Below, piece after piece: positions 57,613 through 64,000 of a stretch of DNA of 64,000 nt (position 1 is the stretch's first letter; every line of letters begins with the position of its first letter). The notes below the pieces were generated by a model. That model did not search any database. It was not told where the DNA came from and worked only from the letters and a program-made list of their open reading frames with translations. Origin of the DNA: Ligula intestinalis (Eukaryota; Platyhelminthes; Cestoda; Diphyllobothriidea; Diphyllobothriidae); the NCBI GenBank assembly GCA_036362985.1, contig JAYGXS010000006.1, positions 10,632,483 to 10,696,482 of the forward strand, in the 5' to 3' direction. The position numbers and the translations under genes were made by a program.

Positions 57613-59849
57613 ACGTTTTAAAATAGTAGTCAACCTCCTCTAGCAATGAGGCATCCACAATGAGATTTCTTCTTGGTGGGCGGAAGATTGTCAGGACATC
57701 GAGGTTGGATGCACCTGGTACATTAATGGACAGAAAGATGGCCTCGGAAGTACACGCCAGTTTATCCGTTTTGTGTTGAACTCTGAGTCCACGCATGTTG
57801 GTATGCCACCGCCTTGACGTATTTCTCTGTCTTTTCTGAATAGTTGACAGCCAGGCATGGTGACATCGCTGTCGTCTGCGTGTTCAGACAGCCAAGTTTC
57901 TGTTATTGAAGCTATATCGGATGATAGATAGGCACGAATCTTCAGCCCGTTTAGAATTGATAACATACTTTGTGCATTTGTGTACATGAAAGTTAACTTT
58001 TTGTTTGCCCGAGAAGTGGTTAAGGTCAGGCTCTTCCCGCCCATACCGGGTCAACTGTGCGGTCATCACTTGGTTGTTGTAAATAACCAAATGTTTCTCA
58101 CCTTCGTTCTACCTCTCTATGTTTTCCATTTGGGCTTAACCCTCGCCCTACTGGGTCGACTGTGTGGTACTCCGGAACGGACCTATCCAATGTGAGAACA
58201 ATGGAGGTTGAATCATATGGTTGCTGTAAATAACCATGTCTTGTTCCCCGTTGCTGACCCGCTCCCTCTTTTCGGTAAAAAGTTGACGACGTTTGTTCCA
58301 TTCTGCAGCTGAACACTCCTGCTGAAAAAAACCCCGGGTCAGAGTTTTTTATTCTGAAACGCCTAGCCAGAACGAGCTTGGCGTCTTGGCTGCTGGGCAT
58401 GACCACTGTGAGATGTCTGGGACCTGTCGTTCCAGTTGGGCTCTCTGGCCGTTTGCCAAGGCGGAAGGCATTATGGCACTCTAATTATACATTTGGTCTC
58501 AGCATTTTGCTTATAAGTGCACGGAAAAGCTGAACGTCTGCGGAATGCCAGTTCATGGTAGTGGCTGCGGTTGGTTCAATTAAGCACTGTAGTATGATGC
58601 TGGATTATCTCGTTGTGCCATTTTTCATGCCTACGACACTATCGCTTGCTTTCTGGTTAATAGCTCTTGTTTTGCTGTTATGACCGTCCTGTGTGCGACC
58701 GGAGCCTACGGTTGCTTTACTACCCTCGTTTTCTATCGTTGGCTTCGGGCTCGGGCCTGCGACACCGTCGTCCACTTTGTGGTTAATAGTAGTAGTGACA
58801 GTTGATTCCGGTAAACCTTGTCTTACGAAATTTTGCCCCTTTCGATGTCCTTTTGCGACCCATCGTCGCCGTCGGTCACTTCATGGTGCAACTCTTTCGT
58901 GTAATGCTTCGTGTGTTTTTCACAGTGGCCTGTACTTAACGTGGTGAACCAATAGCTTTTTTGTTGACTGCGACGAGATTTTTTAAACTCGCCTCAGCTG
59001 TGGCTGATTGGGCCACTGTGGGGGCCTTTACTGTAAGTAAGTGCTCCCTCGTATCTTTTTCCACGGCAGCCTGAACTTAACGTGGTGATCCGCTTGCTTT
59101 TTTTGTTGACTGTAGCGATATTTTTCAAACACACCCCAACTATAGCTGATTGATCAACTTTAGGGGAATAAAGTTTACATATTGGCACCCTCGTATGTTT
59201 TTTTTTCTGCGGCATTCTTCAATTTAATTGCTTTGTGCGCATCGGACCGCAGTTATCTCGGTGCAAACGCTGTCTCTTTTGCTTCTCCCAGACCTTTTCG
59301 GATCCTTTTTCGTGGGATTTTACTAGTTCTGACCTGTGAACAGGGTGATACTGGTTGAACGGGTAGACTTATCCCTCTTCTCCTGTCCGTTTTGGTGATC
59401 CTAAAACCTGAGCTTTCTTAGGACAGAAGATGTGGGCTTGTTTGTGTTTGCTTTGCCTCTGTTTTAGTCGCACTTGGACCGATTCGCTGGTGCCTGGTCG
59501 CTAGTTTTGTCAATGTGGATTCTAGCAACTGATTTCCATATGTTTCATCCAGTGACTTTAATTAGCCATGCTTGAGAAAACGTGCGATAACATCCCCTAG
59601 GACATCCGTGCGTGACTCTAACTTCGATATTTTGGGCAATGGTTGTAGTGTTAGCATGTCGTCGGGCAATGCGTGTCATCCCGATTCTTTCCTTTCTGTG
59701 CCTTCTGCAGGGTAGTCATTTTGGCCATACGGTTTACACCCTTGTCTCTTATGTCACACTGTTTGTCATGTGAAACAGTTTTTTCGAGGAGTTTGTTGGC
59801 GAATTTATCGTGTTAACACCGTCAATGCACTTAACTTTCTGTGAAATTT

Positions 59850-60400
59850 CTTCTGAAGTCAAAAGGCAAGTTAATTCAACTTTCACCCAGCGCTCTTGCA
59901 GCATTAGACGCAGCTAAGAAAGCCCTCGCGGATGTCACTCTGCTTCATCATTTAAGCACCGACGCCGACAGAAAGCTTATTCTGACCACCGATTCCTCCA
60001 ACTTTGCCGTCGGCGCAGTTCTGTAGTAAGCGGTTCACGACCCGTTTTAGCTGCTAGCGTTCTTCTCTCAGAAGCTTCAGCTGGCGCAGATTCGCTATAG
60101 CACTATATCGCACGAACTTCTTGCCAGTTGCGTGGCCATCGGACACTTTCGTCATCTGCTTGAGGGGAGAGATTTTTAGGTCCACATGGATCACAAACCT
60201 CTCACTTACGCCCTCAAATCTAAACTGGATCGATATTCGCCGCGTGAAGTACGTCACCTAACGTACAATTCTCAATACACCTAAGACATACGCTATGTCC
60301 GTGGTGATGTTAATGTCGTTGTTTATCCCTTATCCCGTCAGGAAGACAACACTCTTACCACCACGTTAAGTCTGCCTAAGCTTGTAGAAGCGCAGGCGGT
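59850..60400 (+). pseudogene. LTR-G RNase H (arm 2)
   Basis: 59841-60026: LKSKGKLIQLSPSALAALDA and ADVTLLHHLSTDADRKLILT, then TTDSSNFAVGAVL (catalytic Asp of the T-D-x-S block). Beyond a stop: MDHKPLTYALKSKLDRYSP and YVRGDVNVV with a late SRQED. It degrades RNA in RNA-DNA hybrids during cDNA synthesis. Broken by stops near 60027 and 60285. Confidence 0.87.
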
Positions 60401-60439
60401 TGATGACTTCAGCATCGAAATGCCTGCGTCTTCTGCGCT

Positions 60440-61771
60440 TTAGCTGTGTGAGGCTTCCCTCCTAGCGTCGCCATGGTCGATTGTGTGTGAATTGTCTACA
60501 GGTTCGTCTGGTTTTGTGGTCTTCCAGTGCTACTGAAAGGCAGTTCTCGAAAAATTTCATTCGCTATCTAACCACAGCCTTCGCGACGGCCGCAAAATAA
60601 TCTGGGCTCGTTTCGTCTGGCCAAAGATGAACGCCAACATTGCAACTTGGACCAAACAGTGCTTAGCCCGCAAATAAATAAGATCCAGCACTACAATGTT
60701 CTCACTGCCCAGCACGTTCACGGTTCCCGACGCCCGTTTTCACCAAATCCACTTGGATTTAGTCGGACCGTTACCCCCATTACGCGGTTTCAAGCACATT
60801 CTGACTGTTGTTATTCGTTTCAAACGATGGCCCATCGCTGGTCCTATCTCGGATACCGCGGCAGAGAATATTTCCATGACTTTTCTTACGCACTGGATAG
60901 CCAACTTTGGTGTTCCAGCTAAGCTCAGAACTGACTGTGGAAGCCAGTTTACATCTTCACTCTTCCGTGAGTCCACAAAACTGCTCGGGCGCTCACATAT
61001 CACCACCATTGCCTATCACCCAGCATCAAACGGCCTCGTGGAACGCCTTCTCCGTCAGCTGAAGTCCGCGCTGACATCTCATTCCGCCCCGCACAACTGG
61101 AACGACAACATACTACTCTTACTCCTCGCGCAGCTGTTAAGGAGGACATTCAATGCACTGCCACCGATCTCGTTAAGGGCAGAGCCCTCCGTTTTGCCTG
61201 GCGAGCTCGTGCAGTCTTCCTCTGTCACCCCTGATGCCACGAACATCGTCGTGCAACAGTTGCAGCAATGCATGGCTACACTGCACCCGACCCCAGGCGC
61301 TCGCCACCTTGACGCGTTTTCGCACACGAGGACCTGAACACGTCCCCACTCGTGTTTGTCCGGCACGACGCAGTTCGCAGGCCCCTTTTCCCACCCCAAG
61401 ATGGTCCATTTAAAGTGCTGCAACGAAAAGACAGATATGTTGTCATTCAAAGGGCTGTTGCTACCGATACTGTGTCCATCGAAAGACCGAAGCCGGTCTA
61501 TGTTGAATGCCCGTCACCACCACATGGCCCGTACAATTTTACGGCACCTTTAATCTGCACTCCACCGCCACACTTGACACCTGACCCTACCCACATCCGT
61601 ATCACGTCCCCTCCGTCAAACCCCTACTTTCTATTCGTTAAGATAGACATGTTAGTTTTCCTACCAACTTGCGAGACTATGTTGTTGAACATTTCTTGTA
61701 CATCCCTTTTTGTAGAGCATATGAAACGGGCCAACGGTCTGGAAGAGGGTTTACGTAAGCACTTAGCCTAA
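60440..61771 (+). pseudogene. LTR-G integrase (arm 2)
   Basis: A zinc-domain remnant about 60560-60670 (KIIWARFVWPKMNANIATWT). The core is at 60696-61337: RFHQIHLDLVGPLPPL, FGVPAKLRTDCGSQF, YHPASNGLVERLLRQLK. It then shifts frame to 61352-61771: MFVRHDAVRRPLFPPQDGPF and KVLQRKDRYVVIQRAV, the C-terminal GPF/Y-type module. Asp, Asp and Glu are present. This core frame (213 aa) is the longest intact gypsy piece in the window. Confidence 0.9.
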
Positions 61772-62228
61772 TGGATACGTTCTTCAAATTTACCAAATTA
61801 TTAAGGTTTGTCTTAACGCATGCCGCTCGAAAATACAGTTTCGTTTTCAGACGGCGCGCTAAATTTTCGCACACTTTGCTTACACCACTGCACTTTTCAA
61901 GATATTTCCACCTGACCGGATGCTCTTTTCTTTGCCCTTCAACAACACCATACTCTGGTGATCATTCTCGGGCTCAGGAGGAACTAACGGCCGCTTACCA
62001 ACGAGATTACTCTCAACTCTTCCAAGTGCAACTTGATGAACTGCGACCCAGACCTTTATGGAACCCTCCTTTTGCAAGTCAATCTCTTGGCTACTGCTGA
62101 CAAGTATCATGGAGGATCTAAGTTAGTCGTATCATTCTCAATTTTTAATTGCCATTCTGATATACCGTTTTACTCCCTTTTTCCATAAGAGAAGTCTGGT
62201 AGATTATACACTTTTATTTAGCTGTACA
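61680..62228 (+). repeat. LTR-G 3' LTR (arm 2)
   Basis: Contains the same landmarks as the 5' LTR (CTCTTGGCTACTGCTGACAA, GAAGTCTGGTAGATTATACA) and the segment deleted from the arm 2 5' LTR. LINE-C RT resumes 44 bases later. Boundaries are approximate. Confidence 0.78.
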
Positions 62229-62271
62229 CCATATATTTTTCAGTGTATTATTTCTATGAAATTTTAATCAT

Positions 62272-62712
62272 GTGTTAAGACTTTTCCGCTACAGGCCACA
62301 TCTTGAATATGCGATGCAAACCTGGAGACCGTTGATGGGGCAGGATTATAACGTATTTAAAAGGATGCAGCGGTGGGCGAAAAAATTAGTAAGAGGCCAA
62401 GATTCAATACCATATGAGATCCACCTAACTAATCTTAACCAATATCCTCTGAGTTACAGGCAATTACGCGGAGATTTGTTACAAACCTTCAGAATTGCGC
62501 ATGGCATGGACTGCGCTCTCATTGGTGACGGCTTTTTCCAACTCGCCACTACAACTAAGCTCCGGGTACATCCCTTCACACTGCATGTGCACCAAGGACG
62601 ATTGGACGTAAGGAAGTATTTTTTTTCTCTAAACAGGTCGTGGACCGTGAAAAAACTTTCACAAAGCAATTTTTATGTCTCACTCTGTGGAGACAGTAAA
62701 ACACCGACTTGA
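62272..62712 (+). pseudogene. LINE-C RT C-terminus (arm 2)
   Basis: 146-codon open frame: RLFRYRPHLEYAMQTWRPLM, DYNVFKRMQRWAKKLVRGQD, IPYEIHLTNLNQYPLSYRQL, RGDLLQTFRIAHGMDCALIG and RLDVRKYFFSLNRSWTVKKL. This is the thumb and C-terminal region that should follow the RT at 50310-51815, showing that LTR-G landed inside this gene. Confidence 0.87.
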
Positions 62713-62879
62713 TATACACGTGCTGCAGCACAACGGAACAATGTGACAAATTAGCCTCTAAACACCACTGCACCATGTGACAATCTATATTTTCCTGTCT
62801 GAAAACTTGTTTACATTGTTTATAACTTTTGAGATTTTGATGTGCCGAAAAAGGAGTTTAAAGGGTCACAAGTATTATT

Positions 62880-63775
62880 TACTCAAATATACTGACTGAA
62901 TCACGTGGTAAACTATTCCACGCGCACCCTCCGCACCTACCCTCAATCGCCATATGTAACCATGGTGACCCATGACCAGTACGCACCCTTACAAGTGCTA
63001 CCAATTTTTGAGAGTTTGACTTGTTATGCAGAATTATTATTGCACTGTCTGCAGTTTTGGCATGGTACTCCAATCGGCACACATTTGACGCCTCCATGAT
63101 CAAAAGTCGGGTTTTTGCAGGCGACCCATGACCATCATGCACCTTAACAAGGTCGTAACGTGCCTACAGGATGTGCAGTCAATGCTTAATTATTGCGGCA
63201 TTGCCAATAATGTTGACGTGAAAAACCATTTCTCTCGCAAGACATCTACCACGATAAGTCAGCGAATGTTAACAAGTGACTGGTGACCAACGCACGCGTT
63301 GAGAGCTTGTATCAATTCTTAAGGGTTTTACTAGTCATGCAGACTTCATATTGTAGTGTCTGCAGTATTGTCATGGTAAACAATCTCCAGGCACCTCCTC
63401 AGCTTTCCTGATCTGTCGGTGGATGTTCTTATATGACTTCTCACTAACGGCTACGTTGAGAGGTCCTATTAAGCTTTAAGGCCCTGAGTGGTCCCGTGGT
63501 CTTTGTTCGAAGGCAATCTACAGAGCTAACAGCGTAAGCAATTACTCATATCTCCTGGATTTTGGGGAGCCGGTACCGGCTGTTAAAATTCTACTGTGAC
63601 CAACACCCACATATCACAACCTCAGCTTACTCTGAGGGTTTACCAGGTAATTGCACATTAGTGTGGCCATGTCTACGCCGTTGACATGGTCAATCATTCA
63701 TCTCCAACCCTGAGCTTCCCCGGACACTCGCCGGATGTCAACATGTGACCCGTGACCATCACACATCTCAAGGTC
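62880..63775 (-). repeat. ~155-bp satellite array, 6 units (arm 2)
   Basis: Mirror of 17745-18620. Unit marks (GTGACC.ATGACCA or similar) fall near 62971, 63126, 63281, 63435, 63597 and 63747, giving spacings of 150-162. Confidence 0.75.
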
Positions 63776-64000
63776 TCTTTATGAATGGAAGAAGTCTATT
63801 GCTTTTGAGCTCCTCATTCACATCCACAAATCGCAAAAGTTGTCAACCTAAACAACAATATAAGTGTTAAGGCTAAGACGGTTCAACTTAAAACCTACAA
63901 TCTTCCGTGCCCTGTTCGTTAGGATATTGGGGAAATCTTGGAAGGGCAGAAAAAAGAAATAGTTTATCTTGTACACGAACAAACGGAGAATAGGTGTAGA
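63776..64000 (-). mobile_element. LINE-B-like 3' end at window edge
   Basis: Mirror of 17514-17740. It begins with AAGGTCTCTTTATGAATGGA and TGAGCTCCTCATTCACATCC, a diverged form of the LINE-B 3' end (GAGCTCCCTATTCATAACC). It continues beyond the window. Confidence 0.55.

Larger units (their letters stand above)
54655..59845 (-). mobile_element. LINE-D inserted in LTR-G pol (arm 2)
   Basis: Mirror of 21730-26775. From its 5' end: ORF1 start at 58994-59215, ORF1 region to about 58440, endonuclease N-terminus 57599-58044, LINE-A fragment 57433-57612, RT about 55400-57430, then the downstream segment with the exon-like block. RT keeps MTMFADDIKLWSVI (56012-56302) and RMNSQKDLGVWI (55882-56082). 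The LINE-B fragment of arm 1 is absent. Confidence 0.85.
51819..62228 (+). mobile_element. LTR-G, Ty3/gypsy element (arm 2)
   Basis: Plus-strand copy, about 10.4 kb, of which about 5.2 kb is the inserted LINE-D (54655-59845). Order: 5' LTR, Gag, protease remnant, RT, [LINE-D], RNase H, integrase, 3' LTR. All genes are disrupted. Flanked on both sides by halves of the same LINE-C RT. Confidence 0.9.
50450..64000. repeat. Inverted repeat, arm 2
   Basis: Reverse-complement partner of 17514-37205, with 13.5 kb inside the window and continuing beyond it. It contains the LINE-C/LTR-G/LINE-D nest without the two later insertions of arm 1, so it serves as the empty-site reference. Amino-acid differences between arms in the integrase core are about 9 percent. 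Confidence 0.92.

Noticed and set aside
19257..62228. The two LTR-G copies as independent transposition events
   Set aside because: They share LINE-C host flanks, the LINE-D insertion site and catalytic losses, which independent insertions would not.

Overview
The window is eukaryotic genomic DNA with no recognisable intact host gene. It is a graveyard of retrotransposons: several CR1/Jockey-group LINE families, one Ty3/gypsy LTR retrotransposon, Penelope-like elements (PLEs), tRNA-derived SINE-like sequences and a dispersed ~155-bp satellite. The mixture (gypsy element with a C-x2-H-x9-C-x3-C Gag knuckle as in the CsRn1 clade, PLEs with GIY-YIG, CR1-like LINEs) best suits a repeat-rich flatworm such as a fluke or diphyllobothriid-type tapeworm. 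This is an inference; other invertebrates are not excluded. There is one 10-N assembly gap (21113-21122). Family labels used below are mine: LINE-A (YADD reverse transcriptase, ATTT-type 3' tail), LINE-B (FADD, 3' tail made of the decamer TAAAGTGACT), LINE-C and LINE-D (FADD type), LTR-G (the gypsy element).

Layout: 1-10.7 kb holds decayed LINE-A copies on the minus strand, interrupted by an opposite-strand LINE 3' fragment (0.46-1.66 kb) and a PLE reverse-transcriptase fragment (4.6-5.2 kb). 11.5-13.5 kb holds an inverted pair of PLE GIY-YIG regions. 14.2-17.4 kb holds a LINE-A 3' UTR, then satellite units fused to LINE-B fragments. From 17.5 kb a very large imperfect inverted repeat begins: arm 1 is 17.5-37.2 kb, arm 2 is about 50.45-64.0 kb and runs off the window. 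The 13.2-kb spacer holds LINE-A fragments (37.2-41.6), a fairly complete LINE-B (41.65-45.1), SINE/foldback sequences (46.1-46.4), another satellite + LINE-B unit (46.6-47.7) and the 5' half of a LINE-C (48.4-50.45).

Each arm is the same four-level nest: a LINE-C split by LTR-G, whose pol is split by LINE-D, which itself carries a LINE-A 3' fragment. Because the host LINE-C and satellite flanks are shared, the arms are copies of one segment (segmental inverted duplication), not two transposition events. After duplication, arm 1 alone gained a 5.77-kb LINE-A (28035-33802, candidate GATA target duplication) and a 249-bp LINE-B 3' fragment (26776-27024). Arm 2 lost about 105 bp at a 4-bp microhomology. 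Catalytic losses shared by both arms (gypsy YIDD to YIY[Y/C]; LINE-C FADD to FAHD) indicate that the nest was already dead when duplicated.

The least expected items are a 161-bp exon-like segment with splice-like borders kept open in both arms, the satellite/LINE-B fusion unit, a 157-bp foldback element, and an AUGA ORF1/ORF2 overlap in the youngest LINE-A. I see no convincing evidence of a new cellular system; the novelty lies in architecture and element biology.
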